Source: SHYR01 sp036013055
Lineage (GTDB): Bacteria; Chloroflexota; Dehalococcoidia; UBA2979
Length of the DNA: 64,000 nucleotides
Assembly: GCA_036013055.1 (NCBI GenBank)
Contig: DASCQM010000011.1
Coordinates: 1 to 64,000 of the forward strand
Direction: 5' to 3'
Under the pieces are notes generated by a model, which searched no databases, had not been told where the DNA came from, and worked only from the letters and a program-made list of their open reading frames with translations. Below, piece after piece: positions 8,298 through 19,660 of this stretch. Position numbers and translations under genes: made by a program. Every line of letters starts with the position of its first letter. Positions within the stretch are counted from its first letter, which is position 1.

Positions 8298-8334
8298 TAG
8301 TGACCCCGGCCGAATTCCACGAAAGTCCCTGACT

Positions 8335-9089
8335 ATGAAACGTGATCTGATTGTTCTTGCCGTGATTTGGGTGGTCGTAAGTGCGATCGCCGCAGCAGTG
8401 ACGTACTACGTCCTGGACCCCTTCCCAACCGCCGGCGCAGAAGAGGCGAGGATCATCGACGACGCCTTTATGACGCTGACGTACATGGCGGTGCCGGTCT
8501 TCGGTCTCGTCGTCGCCGGCGTGGCATACAGCGTCATCCGCTTCCGCTCGCCGGGCCAGCCGACCGAGGATGGCCCTCCGATGTTCGGGCGCGGCGCGGT
8601 TCCGCTCGCGTGGTTGATCGTCACCTCGACGCTGGCGGTCGCAGTCATGATCCACCCGGGGCTAACCGGCCTCTTCGAATTGCGAGCCGACCGTCACGCC
8701 GACCTCGAGGTCAACGTGACCGGCTTCCGCTGGGCCTGGGCGATCGAGTACCCGGAGAGCGGCGTGCGCGTGAATTCGCCCGTCGACGAGATGGTGCTGC
8801 CCATCGATACGCGCATCCAGTTCAACATCACCGCCATCGAGGGTGACGTCTTGCACGCCTTCTGGGTGCCGGCGTTCCGCGTGAAGATGGATGCGGTACC
8901 GGGCCAGATCACGGAGATGTTCGTCACGCCGAACCGGCTTGGTGATGCGAGTGACGTGGCGTTCCGCCTCCAGTGCACTGAACTCTGCGGACTCTTCCAT
9001 GCCGGGATGTCTATGGACGTTCGGGTCGTGGAGCAGGACGAGTTTGAACGCTGGCTCGAATCTCAGGGCGCGACCGCGTCGAAGGTGAA

Positions 9090-9093
<4 letters not shown>
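8335..9093 (+). CDS. ctaC: Cytochrome c oxidase subunit II
   Basis: Subunit II carries the binuclear CuA centre that accepts electrons and passes them to haem a. The ATG at 8335 puts the first helix at the N-terminus; an upstream GTG at 8284 would overlap the control motif. Three hydrophobic segments are seen (about 3-26, 46-70, 88-107), followed by the cupredoxin domain. The CuA ligands are present: His in VLHAFWVPAF and CTELCGLFHAGM (Cys-x3-Cys-x3-His-x2-Met). There is no C-terminal cytochrome c domain. Its stop overlaps the start of subunit I, so translation is coupled. Confidence 0.93.
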
Positions 9094-10943
<1,850 letters not shown>

Positions 10944-10963
10944 GCCGGGACGAGGAGGAGATC

Positions 10964-11185
10964 GTGGAACGAGACAACCCCGAGGCGACGGCTCAGAACA
11001 ACGGGCTGTTGGTGATCGCACTGCTGGCACTGCTGACGCTCGTCGAATTCCTTGTCTTCGCGGCAATCGACATGACGTCGGCGGTGATCCTGATGCTGGC
11101 TCCGATCGCGCTCGCGAAGGCGTGGCTGATCGTCACCTTCTTCATGCACATGCCCCGACTCTGGAACTCGGAGGACCACTCCTGA
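10964..11185 (+). CDS. Cytochrome c oxidase subunit IV-like
   Basis: This 73-residue protein has two hydrophobic helices and the bacterial subunit IV pattern, including LAKAWLIVTFFMHM near the end of the second helix. It stabilises the oxidase complex. A GAGGAGG lies just before its GTG start. Its stop overlaps the ATG of subunit III by one base, inside the II-I-IV-III operon. Confidence 0.88.
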   Translation: MERDNPEATAQNNGLLVIALLALLTLVEFLVFAAIDMTSAVILMLAPIALAKAWLIVTFFMHMPRLWNSEDHS

Positions 11186-11754
11186 TGGCCGCTGAAAGCG
11201 CCGCTCCGGCGCACACGGAGTCGCCGGCGACACGCCTGCGCATGAACCAGCTCGGGCTATGGCTGTTCTTCATCTCGGACGGCCTGCTCTTCGCGCTGCT
11301 GGCGACCGCTCGCTTCTACCTCGTTGGTACCGAGACGCCCGACGAGTTGAGCCAGACGCTCGGTCTCGGCATCACGGCGATCCTGCTGCTGAGCAGCCTC
11401 ACCGCGTTCCGCGCGGAGACCGCGATCGCGCACGGCAACGTCGCGCACGCCAAGTTGATGCTGCTGCTGACGATCGTGCTCGGCACCATCTTCATGGGCG
11501 GCGTGGTCTACGAGTGGTCGATCGCGCACTTCCATGTGTACGAGGGTTACGGCACGGCGTTCTTCTCGATGACCGGCATGCACGCGACGCACGTTGCATC
11601 AGGCATCCTGCTGCTCGGCCTCGTCTACCGGCTGGCGAGTCAGGGGCGCTTCACGGCGCAGAACCACTGGGCGATCGCCGCGGTGGTGATGTACTGGCAC
11701 TTCGTCGACGTGGTGTGGGTCTTCTTCTACCCGGTGCTCTACCTCATCAACTAG
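11185..11754 (+). CDS. ctaE: Cytochrome c oxidase subunit III
   Basis: This 189-residue protein is a short, five-helix form of subunit III. It shows LGLWLFFISDGLLFALL early, MTGMHATHVASGILLLG in the middle and YWHFVDVVWVFFYPVLY at the end, the standard signature of the family. Subunit III supports stable turnover of subunit I. It is the last gene of the operon. An inverted repeat about 50 bases past the stop (11805-11819) could end transcription. Confidence 0.93.
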   Translation: MAAESAAPAHTESPATRLRMNQLGLWLFFISDGLLFALLATARFYLVGTETPDELSQTLGLGITAILLLSSLTAFRAETAIAHGNVAHAKLMLLLTIVLGTIFMGGVVYEWSIAHFHVYEGYGTAFFSMTGMHATHVASGILLLGLVYRLASQGRFTAQNHWAIAAVVMYWHFVDVVWVFFYPVLYLIN

Positions 11755-12050
11755 CCGCGCAGCTTGAACCCCGCGCCGCCTCGGATGCCTGCCGTCTCGT
11801 AGATCTGACCCACGGTCAGCTTGATGTCGTCTCAGGCCTCGCCGGCACGACCGACCATCGCGAAGTCCGCGTAAGGGATGTCGCTCACGGGGCGCGCGCC
11901 GTTGACGTGGTCGAAGGTGCGCACCGCCCAGCGGCCAGCCGCGCGTAGCAGCTGCGCCACCCGTGACTCTACAGTGCGTGAGCGTGCCGCCGGCTGCGGA
12001 GTCGTATCATCGGCGGCGGCGTGCGACGCGCTGTCGAGTGCTATCGCCAC
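11751..12050 (-). CDS. Short ORF interrupted by in-frame UGA (possible selenoprotein or broken gene)
   Basis: A GTG at 12050, preceded by AGGGGA at good spacing and 67 bases after the dehydrogenase stop, opens a 72-codon frame that ends at TGA (11834-11832). The same frame continues for 26 codons with strong G/C third positions and a protein-like sequence (DDIKLTVGQIYETAG) to a TAG at 11751. Eighteen bases past the UGA is a perfect 6-bp hairpin with loop GUG, within the spacing known for bacterial selenocysteine elements. No cysteine is near the UGA and no family is recognised. A recent nonsense mutation, or a true 72-residue protein, are equally possible. The hairpin may instead serve as an oxidase operon terminator. 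Confidence 0.4.
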
Positions 12051-12117
12051 TGGATCCCCTGTCGCCCGGCGTAGGCCTCGATCAGTATACGTCTCGGCGC
12101 ACCGCTCGGATGTACGA

Positions 12118-12900
12118 TCAGATGTTTGAGCGCGACTGGCCGCCATCGACGTTGATCGTCGCGCCGACGAGCCATGACGCGCGTGGCGAGGCCAGGAACG
12201 CGACCACGTCGGCGACCTCGTCGGCGCGGCCGAAGCGCCCGGCCGCGATGTTTGCGTCGATGAAGGCGGCCATCCCCTCGGGGTCGCTCTCCAGCCGCTG
12301 ACCCCACGAACCACCGGGAAACGCGATCGAGCCGGGGGCGACCGTGTTCACGCGGACGCCGTCGCTGGCCCACGCGAGCGCGTAATTCTTCGATGCCGCG
12401 ATCAGCGCCGACTTCGTGGCGTTGTACTGCCCGGAGCCGCCCGACTCACGCCCGAAGATCGACGAGATGTTGACGACAGAGCCACCGCCTTCCGCCTTCG
12501 CGAGATGCGGCTTCGCAAGTTCCATCAGGCGCACGACGGCGAGCGTGTTCAACTCGAACGAGGCTCGCCAGGCCTCCTCGATGTCGTCGGCACGCACTGA
12601 GGCGCCCGCGTTGTTGACGAGGATGTCGATGCCACCGAAGCGCGCAGCAGCAGCGTCGATCAGGCGCGCGCAGTCATCGGCATCGGTGACGTCCGCGACG
12701 ACCGTCAGCACCTCCGCGCTGCCGTCGGCGGACTGCCCGGCGATCAGCGTCGCAGCAGCATCGAGACCGTCCTCGTTGCGTGCGCAGATCGTGACGTTGG
12801 CACCCTCGGCTGCGAGCGCCTGCGCGATGGCGAGGCCGATGCCCCGGCTCCCGCCGGTGACGACCGCTGACCTCCCGGATAGGCCCAGATCCATGCGCAC
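12118..12900 (-). CDS. SDR-family dehydrogenase/reductase
   Basis: This is a classical short-chain dehydrogenase of 260 residues, using NAD(P)H on an alcohol or ketone. The cofactor motif is TGGSRGIG near the N-terminus, the structural motif is NNAGAS, and the catalytic Ser and Tyr-x3-Lys are in ISSIFGRESGGSGQYNATK. The C-terminus GGQSRSNI completes the fold. FabG-like 3-oxoacyl reductases have this form, but substrate cannot be assigned. It is divergent from the MFS gene at 12994. Confidence 0.88.
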   Translation of the reverse strand: MRMDLGLSGRSAVVTGGSRGIGLAIAQALAAEGANVTICARNEDGLDAAATLIAGQSADGSAEVLTVVADVTDADDCARLIDAAAARFGGIDILVNNAGASVRADDIEEAWRASFELNTLAVVRLMELAKPHLAKAEGGGSVVNISSIFGRESGGSGQYNATKSALIAASKNYALAWASDGVRVNTVAPGSIAFPGGSWGQRLESDPEGMAAFIDANIAAGRFGRADEVADVVAFLASPRASWLVGATINVDGGQSRSNI

Positions 12901-12993
12901 ACTTCCCTTCGATGCGATGCTGCGACTCGGCTCGCCGCGCTGCCGCCGAATGATAGCGGGCGGCGCTCTAGCGGCGAACGTCGAAAGGACTGC

Positions 12994-14304
12994 ATGAACC
13001 GTTCGATGCCATCGGCCCCGGCGGGCAGCGGTCGCTTCTTCTACGGCTGGGTGATCGTGGTCGTTGGCGCGTTGATCGCCTTCAGCAGCGGTCCGGGGCA
13101 GTCGTTCGTCTTCTCGATCTTCATCGACTCGATCATGGAGGAGACCGGCTTCTCCCGTTCGACGATCTCCAGCCTCTACATGCTGAGCACCGGCCTGAGC
13201 GCCGCGATGGTGGCGATCGTCAGTCGCATGGCCGACCGCGTGGGGCCGCGCATCATGGTCGTGATCGTCGGTATTGGCTTCGCGGGAGCATGTTTCGGGA
13301 TGGCGTTCGCGGCGGGGGTCGTGGCGTTCTACCTCTCGTTTGCCGGCCTGCGAGCGCTCGGACAGGGCGCGCTGACGATCAACGCGACATTGCTGGTGAA
13401 CCAGTGGTTCGTGATGCGTCGCGGGCGCGCGATCGCGCTGATGGGGCTTGGTTTCCCGCTCTCGAACGCGATCCTGCCGCCGCTCTCGCGCTTCCTGATC
13501 GACGAGTTCGGGTGGCGCGAGGCGTACGGTGCGCTCGGCGTGATCGTGCTGCTGCTCGTCGTGCCGGCGGCGCTGATCTTCGCGCGCAACCGGCCGGAGG
13601 ACGTCGGCCTCTATCCCGACGGTTACTCGCAGCCGCCGGAGGTCGAGAAGACGCTCACGAGCACCGATCCGCGGGACGACCAGCGTCGCGTGCTCTCGTC
13701 GCCGTCGTTCTGGCTGCTCGCGCTGCCGCTATCGACGCCCGGGCTGGTGACGACGGCGCTGATCTTCCACCAGACATCGATCTTCGAAGAGCGAGGGCTG
13801 AGCGCGACGGTCGCGGCGGCGGTCTTCATCGTTTTCGCGATCGCGTCGGCATCGACGTCGATGATCGCCGGGTTCGTCGTTGAGCGGACGGGGCCGAAGC
13901 GGCTCTTCATCTTCGCGATGGTGGCGCTGCTGGTGGTGCTGGCGATGTCGATGGTCGTGACGTCGCTGTGGATCGCGGTGATCTACGTCGCCACGATGGG
14001 CGTCGCCGGCGGCTCGCAGCGCATCGTGCAGGGGGTGACGTGGGCGCACTACTACGGCCGCTTCGGCCTCGGACGCGTGCAGGGCTCGGCGATGATGGTG
14101 ACGATCACCGGCGCGGCGATCGGCCCCTTCCCGCTCGCGCTCTTCCACGATCTCACCGGCAACTACGACGTCGGAATCATGGCGATGGCGCTGTTGCCGG
14201 TGCTCTCGATCGCCGCAGTAGTGCTCGGACACCCCGAGCGCATGCTGGAGCGGGTGAACGACCCGCAGCCGGACTCAGTCGCGACGTCGGACACGGATTC
14301 TTGA
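12994..14304 (+). CDS. MFS transporter, monocarboxylate (OFA/MCT)-like
   Basis: This 436-residue protein has twelve hydrophobic helices and a long central loop (about 200-240). The first half carries FYGWVIVVVGALIAF and ADRVGPRIMV, patterns typical of major facilitator proteins of the monocarboxylate/oxalate class. It probably moves an organic anion across the cytoplasmic membrane. It follows the divergent dehydrogenase and precedes another dehydrogenase on its own strand, in a setting of organic acid breakdown. Confidence 0.82.
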   Translation: MNRSMPSAPAGSGRFFYGWVIVVVGALIAFSSGPGQSFVFSIFIDSIMEETGFSRSTISSLYMLSTGLSAAMVAIVSRMADRVGPRIMVVIVGIGFAGACFGMAFAAGVVAFYLSFAGLRALGQGALTINATLLVNQWFVMRRGRAIALMGLGFPLSNAILPPLSRFLIDEFGWREAYGALGVIVLLLVVPAALIFARNRPEDVGLYPDGYSQPPEVEKTLTSTDPRDDQRRVLSSPSFWLLALPLSTPGLVTTALIFHQTSIFEERGLSATVAAAVFIVFAIASASTSMIAGFVVERTGPKRLFIFAMVALLVVLAMSMVVTSLWIAVIYVATMGVAGGSQRIVQGVTWAHYYGRFGLGRVQGSAMMVTITGAAIGPFPLALFHDLTGNYDVGIMAMALLPVLSIAAVVLGHPERMLERVNDPQPDSVATSDTDS

Positions 14305-14416
14305 CGCCGATCGCGCAGCTTCGTACGTTCGCGCGGCAGACTTGAGTCGAATCTGGCGACGGCGCACCACCCGATCGGCGTGATGCAGTCCTCAGATGAA
14401 GGAGAAGGAACAGCAG

Positions 14417-15229
14417 ATGGCACCAGCAGTGAATAAGGACGGGCTCATGGCGGGCAAGGTGGCGATCGTCACCGGCGCGTCGCGCGGCATCGGCGAGGCG
14501 ATCGCGATCCGCTATGCGATGGACGGCGCGAAGGTCGTCGTCTCCGCGCGCACCGTCGATGAGGGCGACCACCCGCTCCCCGGCAGCATCAACGGCGTCG
14601 TCGAGCGCATCAACGCCGCCGGCGGTGAGGCCGTGGCGGTGCGCTGCGACCTGGGCAACAGCGACGACCGCGAGAACCTGATCAAGGAGACGGAGGCGGC
14701 CTTCGGGCCCGCCGACATCCTCGTCAATAACGCGGCCGTGACCTACTTCATCCCGGTGCAGCAGTTCCCGGAGAAGCGCCAGAAGCTGATGTTCGAGGTG
14801 CAGGTGTTCGCATCGTTCCACCTCGCGCAGATGGTGATGCCGAGCATGCGCGAGAAGGGCGAGGGCTGGATCGTGAACATCTCCTCGCACGCGGCACTGC
14901 ACCCCCAGCTCGAGGGGCGCGGCGGCGGCACCGTCTACGGCATGTGCAAGGCCGCGCTGGAGCGGTTCACAACGGGGCTGGCCTCCGAGGTCTACGGCGA
15001 CGGGATCGCTGTGAACGTGATTTCGCCGGGCCTCGTCGCGACGCCGGGCGTGCTGCACCACGGGCTGGTCACAGAGGCGAACAAGGACACGGTGACCCCG
15101 GTCGAGCACATGGCCGAGGCGTGCTTCCGGCTGGCCCACAGCGAGCCCGAGATGCTGTCAGGGCGCATCACGTACGCGGCCGACATGCTTGAGGAATTCA
15201 AGCTCGACGCCGCCGAGCTGCTGGCCTGA
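14417..15229 (+). CDS. SDR-family dehydrogenase/reductase
   Basis: The ATG at 14417, preceded by AAGGAA, is preferred over an ATG at 14396 that overlaps the ribosome site. The 270-residue protein has TGASRGIG, NNAAV, and a catalytic Ser/Tyr/Lys set in ISSHAALHP and VYGMCK. The loop between the catalytic Ser and Tyr is slightly longer than usual (LEGRGGG). Many SDRs of this kind act in fatty or hydroxy acid metabolism; no substrate can be named. Confidence 0.87.
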   Translation: MAPAVNKDGLMAGKVAIVTGASRGIGEAIAIRYAMDGAKVVVSARTVDEGDHPLPGSINGVVERINAAGGEAVAVRCDLGNSDDRENLIKETEAAFGPADILVNNAAVTYFIPVQQFPEKRQKLMFEVQVFASFHLAQMVMPSMREKGEGWIVNISSHAALHPQLEGRGGGTVYGMCKAALERFTTGLASEVYGDGIAVNVISPGLVATPGVLHHGLVTEANKDTVTPVEHMAEACFRLAHSEPEMLSGRITYAADMLEEFKLDAAELLA

Positions 15230-15262
15230 CGGCTCGCCGCCCCTCGATAGGGCGATGATGCG

Positions 15263-16093
15263 ATGACGAACGACGTGCCCGACGCCATCGACGAGTGGGA
15301 GCGCCGCGTCGCAGCGGACGCGGAGCAGATCCCGCGGCTGCGGGAGAATCCGCCACAGGACGACCACTACGAGTCGCGAGCGGCGGACTTCCGGCCCGGT
15401 CGCCGCCCCTCGATCGAGATGCCGCTCGTCGAGCAGCACGCGCGGCCGGACGACGTCTGGCTGGACATCGGCGCAGGCGGCGGGCGCTTCGCCGTGCCGA
15501 TCGCCGAGCAGGTGCGGCACGTAATCGCGCTCGACCCGTCAGCGGCAATGCGCACGACGATGGACGCCGCGATGGCGGAGACCGGCGTCCTAAACGTCGA
15601 CGCCCGCGAGGGTCGCTGGCCCGTCGACGGCTGGAGCGAGGACGTCGATGTCAGCCTTGCTTCGCACGTGCTCTACGACGAGGCGAATATCACGGCGTTC
15701 CTCGACGCGATGGAGCGGCACACGCGACGTCGCTGCATCGTGATCCTCAGCGATCGCTCACGCGGCGCGAACCTGAACCCGCTGTGGGAGCTGGTTCACG
15801 GCGAACCGCGAGCCTCCTTGCCTGCGATGCCGGAGTTCATGGCCGTGCTGGCGGCCCGTGGGGTCGAGCCCGAGCTGGAGACGCTGGCCGTGAGCCAGGG
15901 TGAGCCGGTCCCACTCGATCGTGCCTGCGACACCGCACGACGCTTCCTCTGGCTCCAGCCGGGGACGGAGAAGGATCAGCGCATGTGCGCGCTGGTCGAG
16001 GAACGCTACGGCGTCGGTGACGGACTCGCGCAACTGCCCGCCGGACTGGGCGCGATCGGTGTCGTCAACTGGGCGCCACCATCGACGCCCTAA
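15263..16093 (+). CDS. Class I SAM-dependent methyltransferase
   Basis: This 276-residue protein has motif I VWLDIGAGGGRFAVPIAE, followed by VIALDPSAAM (motif II acidic region) and DVDVSLASHVLYD (motif IV/V area), the fold of small-molecule methyltransferases. The N-terminal 60 residues are charged and may bind substrate. It starts 33 bases after the dehydrogenase on the same strand and could be in its operon. The substrate is unknown. Confidence 0.82.
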   Translation: MTNDVPDAIDEWERRVAADAEQIPRLRENPPQDDHYESRAADFRPGRRPSIEMPLVEQHARPDDVWLDIGAGGGRFAVPIAEQVRHVIALDPSAAMRTTMDAAMAETGVLNVDAREGRWPVDGWSEDVDVSLASHVLYDEANITAFLDAMERHTRRRCIVILSDRSRGANLNPLWELVHGEPRASLPAMPEFMAVLAARGVEPELETLAVSQGEPVPLDRACDTARRFLWLQPGTEKDQRMCALVEERYGVGDGLAQLPAGLGAIGVVNWAPPSTP

Positions 16094-16097
16094 CGCA

Positions 16098-17459
16098 CTA
16101 CTTGCCGAGTACCGACTCGCTGACGCCTGACGGGTAGAACGTCGTCCGCGCGGCGTCCCTGAGCATGCCCCTGTAGTCGGGGTGCGCGATCGAGATCAGC
16201 TCTTCAGCGCGCTGCCGCTCGCTCTTGCCGCCGAGTCGCGCAATGCCGAACTCGCTGACAACGTAGTCGGCGAAGTGACGCGGCACCGTGATGTAGGAGC
16301 CGTCATCGACGTGGGGGACGATGCGGGTGATCGAACCCTCGGCTGCTGTCGATGGCAGTACCGTGATCGCCTTACCACCGGGCGCGATCGCGGCACCGAT
16401 GTGGAATTCCGGCTGTCCGCCGGTGCCGTTGTAGATCTCCGCGGCGCGAGATTCGGCGGCGACCTGACCGGTGAGGTCAATCTGGAACGCATTGTTGATC
16501 GACAGCATCTTCTCGTGCCGTCCGATGTTCATGATGTGATTCACCCACGTGACGGAGCGGGTCTCGACGGGTGGATCGTTATCGAGCCACTCGAACTCCT
16601 CAGGGCTGCGAGCGCTCACGGTCGCCATCACGTGGATACCAGTGTCGTAGCTCTTGCGGGAGCCGTTGATCGTGCCATCCATCATGTAGGGAAGCACGCC
16701 GGGAGTGATCTCCGAATGCCAGCCCATGTCCTTGCGACCGTCGAACAGCCCCTCCTGCCCGAGCAGGCTCGATGTGCGACCGGCGCCGATCTGCACCGTG
16801 TCCCCGTCTTCCATGATCTCGCCAACGAAACCGGCCACGGGAGCCGCTTCGGGGGTCGGGCCGCGCCGGGCCGCAAGCTGAGCGAGCATCGGATCTTCGG
16901 GCAGTTCCGTGTGCGTGAAGGCCGTGACCTCTGATACATGCAGACGCTCGGTTGTGGGCACGTTGGGAAGCCATGGCACAATCTCCATGATCGTGGTGCG
17001 GGCACGACGCGCGAAGTCGCCCTTCTGCCACGGCATGCCGCCGAAAGTGACGTACCCGTCCTGATCCGGCGGAGTGACGCTGGTAGCGAAGACATCGATC
17101 GTCGGCAGGTGCTCCTGGCGGAAGTCCCAGACGTTGAAGCTGTTCGAAAAGAGGCTCGGGTACCAGTCGGCGCGGTGGCCTTCGAGCGCGATGCGGGCCG
17201 TGGGGCCGGCGTAGACCTGCGAGCTGAGGTCGAACTCAAGCGCCGCGTACTCGTCGAAGAACCACTCCTGCGCTGGTGTTGGCGAGCAGGCGACGATCTT
17301 CACGTTCATGTTCAGTTCAACGACCCGGGGCAGCAACGCCGACATCAGGCTGCGGGCATCGCCACCGATGCTCGACCAGAACGTGTCGCCAGCCTGCACG
17401 AGCTGCGCGGCCTCTTCTTTGCTCATCAGCTTCTGCTTGAACTCGTCTTGCCAGCTCAT
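16098..17459 (-). CDS. Acetyl-CoA hydrolase/4-hydroxybutyrate CoA-transferase family
   Basis: This 453-residue protein matches the two-domain family that includes acetyl-CoA hydrolases and 4-hydroxybutyrate CoA-transferases, which cleave acyl-CoA thioesters or pass CoA to a free acid. Visible features are GAGRTSSLLG in the middle, YNGTGGQPEFHIGA in the C-terminal half and FADYVVSEFGIARLGG near the end, all typical of the family. It converges with the methyltransferase gene with a gap of only four bases. The start ATG at 17459 has GGGGGG upstream as a weak ribosome site. Substrate choice is not visible. Confidence 0.85.
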   Translation of the reverse strand: MSWQDEFKQKLMSKEEAAQLVQAGDTFWSSIGGDARSLMSALLPRVVELNMNVKIVACSPTPAQEWFFDEYAALEFDLSSQVYAGPTARIALEGHRADWYPSLFSNSFNVWDFRQEHLPTIDVFATSVTPPDQDGYVTFGGMPWQKGDFARRARTTIMEIVPWLPNVPTTERLHVSEVTAFTHTELPEDPMLAQLAARRGPTPEAAPVAGFVGEIMEDGDTVQIGAGRTSSLLGQEGLFDGRKDMGWHSEITPGVLPYMMDGTINGSRKSYDTGIHVMATVSARSPEEFEWLDNDPPVETRSVTWVNHIMNIGRHEKMLSINNAFQIDLTGQVAAESRAAEIYNGTGGQPEFHIGAAIAPGGKAITVLPSTAAEGSITRIVPHVDDGSYITVPRHFADYVVSEFGIARLGGKSERQRAEELISIAHPDYRGMLRDAARTTFYPSGVSESVLGK

Positions 17460-17623
17460 GCCACACCCCCCCAGCGCCGGATTACATCCGTGGGCGGACT
17501 ATACACGAGGTGCCGTCAGACTCGCTCTGAATCTGAATCGCTGCCTTCCGTCGGTTCCTTGTCCGGGCGTACTACAATCCGCCTGCAACTTCCGTGGGGA
17601 CCCGCAGTCGCGAGGAGGACGAG

Positions 17624-18454
17624 ATGGTGAGCAACGCACAGGTCGGGCGAGTACACGTCGTCGCCGGGGGCTACCCCGTCGGAGCGCTCGGCGGTCACGA
17701 CATGGACTACGCACGGATGCGCATCCTTGAGCGGCTGCAGGAGCGCGAACTGCTGACGACGGTGGCTGGCGACTTCACCGACATCGAGAAGTGGCTGCCG
17801 AACAGCCAGTTCCTGATCACCTACACCGCCGGGCCCTTCCTCGATGACGAGCAGAACACGTTCGTGCGGCGATGGATCGACAGCGGCGGGCGCTGGCTCG
17901 GTCTGCACGGCTCGACCGGCGGTAAGGCCGCGCGCCAGGGCGAAGGCAAGCGACGACGGATGATGAAGACGAGCCACCACGACACGCTCGGTGGATTCTT
18001 CGTCAGCCACCCGCCGATCCGCCGCTTCGATGTCGAGGTCACGGACAACAGCCACCCGCTCGTGCAGGGGCTGCCCGCGACGTTCGATGTCGTCGACGAG
18101 CCGTACATGGTCGAGCTACAGCACGAGGACACGCGAGTGCTACTGACCTCCTCATGGGGGCCGGACCCGTCGAAGGGCACGTTTGGCTTCGACTACGACA
18201 AGGACACGACTCTGATGGAAGACGGCAAGACGCGGGCCATCGCCTACACCCGCGACATCGGCAAGGGCGGCGTCACGTACTACGCGCTCGGGCACTGCCA
18301 CTCACCGGCGTCGAACAGCCAGCCCAACCTTGACCCGAGTGCGACGGAGCAGGGCGAAGACCCGCTGCGCCTGCGCGGGCCGTGGGAGACAGATGCGTAC
18401 CAGACGATGCTCGACAACGCGATCGACTGGGGCACCGCCCCGCCGCAGGACTAG
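17624..18454 (+). CDS. ThuA-like domain protein
   Basis: The ATG at 17624 is set by a strong GAGGAGG. The 276-residue protein has the class I glutamine amidotransferase-like ThuA fold, first noted in trehalose utilisation loci: early hydrophobic strands, LITYTAGPFLDDE, then WLGLHGSTGG, SHHDTLGGFF and HPLVQGLPATF, ending with YALGHCHSP. ThuA proteins act in sugar modification or as glycosidase-like domains; the precise reaction is not settled. It is 6 bases before the M20 amidohydrolase gene and clearly in one operon with it. Confidence 0.82.
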   Translation: MVSNAQVGRVHVVAGGYPVGALGGHDMDYARMRILERLQERELLTTVAGDFTDIEKWLPNSQFLITYTAGPFLDDEQNTFVRRWIDSGGRWLGLHGSTGGKAARQGEGKRRRMMKTSHHDTLGGFFVSHPPIRRFDVEVTDNSHPLVQGLPATFDVVDEPYMVELQHEDTRVLLTSSWGPDPSKGTFGFDYDKDTTLMEDGKTRAIAYTRDIGKGGVTYYALGHCHSPASNSQPNLDPSATEQGEDPLRLRGPWETDAYQTMLDNAIDWGTAPPQD

Positions 18455-18460
18455 GGAGCG

Positions 18461-19633
18461 ATGGTGGCCGACCTCGAAGCTCGCCGCGAGACGATCCGCA
18501 GGGCGATCGACGCCGCGTCGGATGAACTGCGGGTGCTCAACCTCGACATCCACGGGCATCCTGAGGTCCGCTTCGAGGAGGAGCACGCGCACGCGGCGCT
18601 GACGACGTTCCTCGATGAGCATGGTTTCGAGGTCGTGCGCAGCGCCTTCGGGCTGCCGACGGCGTTCCGCGCGGTGGCCGGGAGCGGCGAGCCGACGGTG
18701 GCGATTATCTGCGAGTACGACGCGCTGCCGGACATCGGCCACGCCTGCGGGCACAACCTGATCGCCACGGCGGGCATCGCTGTCGGCCTCGCGCTGCAGG
18801 AGGCGATCGAACCCGGCGAGGGCACGATCGTCGTCATGGGCAGTCCCGCGGAGGAAGGTGGCGGCGGCAAGATCGCGATGATCGATGAGGGAGCGTTCGA
18901 CGGCATTGACCTCGCGATGATGCTGCACCCCGGCAACCGCACCGACACCGCGCGTTCCAGCTCGCTCGCGAACCGGCGGCTCGACATCGACTTCTACGGC
19001 GTGAACGCGCACGCTGCCGCCCGACCGTGGCAGGGCGTGAATGCGCTGGACGCGATGGTGCTGGCGTTCAGCGCGATCGGGCTGCTGCGCCAGCAGATCC
19101 AGCCGACGTGGCGCGTGCACGGCATCATCAGCAACGGCGGCGAGGCAGAGAACATCATCCCGGGGCACACGTCGGCGAAGATGCTCGTGCGCACACCGCT
19201 CGTCTCGGAGCGTCCCGAACTGGAGCAGCGCGTTCTCGCCTGCTTCGAGGGCGCGGCCGCGCAGACCGGCGCTCGGCTGGAGTACCGCTGGGACGAGCGC
19301 CCATACTCGGAGCTGCAGCAGTCGCCACCGCTCGCCGAGTCCTACGAGGGGCACTTCGAGGCGATGGCGGGTGAGATCGACCGCACCGTCGCTGCGGCAG
19401 CCAGCACCGACATGGGCAACGTCAGTCAGGTGCTGCCCTCGCTGCATCCGAGCTTCAAGATCCCGTCGGAATTCGGCAACCACAACGCCGGGTTCACCGA
19501 AGCGGCCGGCACGCAGGAGGCGCACGAGCTGACGCTGCGTGCCGCAACGGCGCTGGCGCTGACGGCGCTCGATGCGTACGTCGACCCCTCGCTGATCGAG
19601 GAGGCGAAGCGCGAATTTGCGCAGCGCAAGTAG
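18461..19633 (+). CDS. M20-family amidohydrolase (AbgB/carboxypeptidase-like)
   Basis: This 390-residue metalloenzyme removes an N-acyl or aminoacyl group from amino-acid conjugates. Metal ligands are in place: DIHGHPE, HACGHN, PAEEGGGG and the late GNHNAGF. It has the dimerisation insert in the middle (about 180-290, starting RRLDIDFYGVNAHAA). It is closest in style to aminobenzoyl-glutamate hydrolase B-type enzymes. It follows the ThuA gene by 6 bases and precedes an MFS gene by 27, suggesting uptake and breakdown of a conjugated compound. Confidence 0.87.
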   Translation: MVADLEARRETIRRAIDAASDELRVLNLDIHGHPEVRFEEEHAHAALTTFLDEHGFEVVRSAFGLPTAFRAVAGSGEPTVAIICEYDALPDIGHACGHNLIATAGIAVGLALQEAIEPGEGTIVVMGSPAEEGGGGKIAMIDEGAFDGIDLAMMLHPGNRTDTARSSSLANRRLDIDFYGVNAHAAARPWQGVNALDAMVLAFSAIGLLRQQIQPTWRVHGIISNGGEAENIIPGHTSAKMLVRTPLVSERPELEQRVLACFEGAAAQTGARLEYRWDERPYSELQQSPPLAESYEGHFEAMAGEIDRTVAAAASTDMGNVSQVLPSLHPSFKIPSEFGNHNAGFTEAAGTQEAHELTLRAATALALTALDAYVDPSLIEEAKREFAQRK

Positions 19634-19660
19634 TAGAATCGCCGCCAGGGACGCTCGCGC

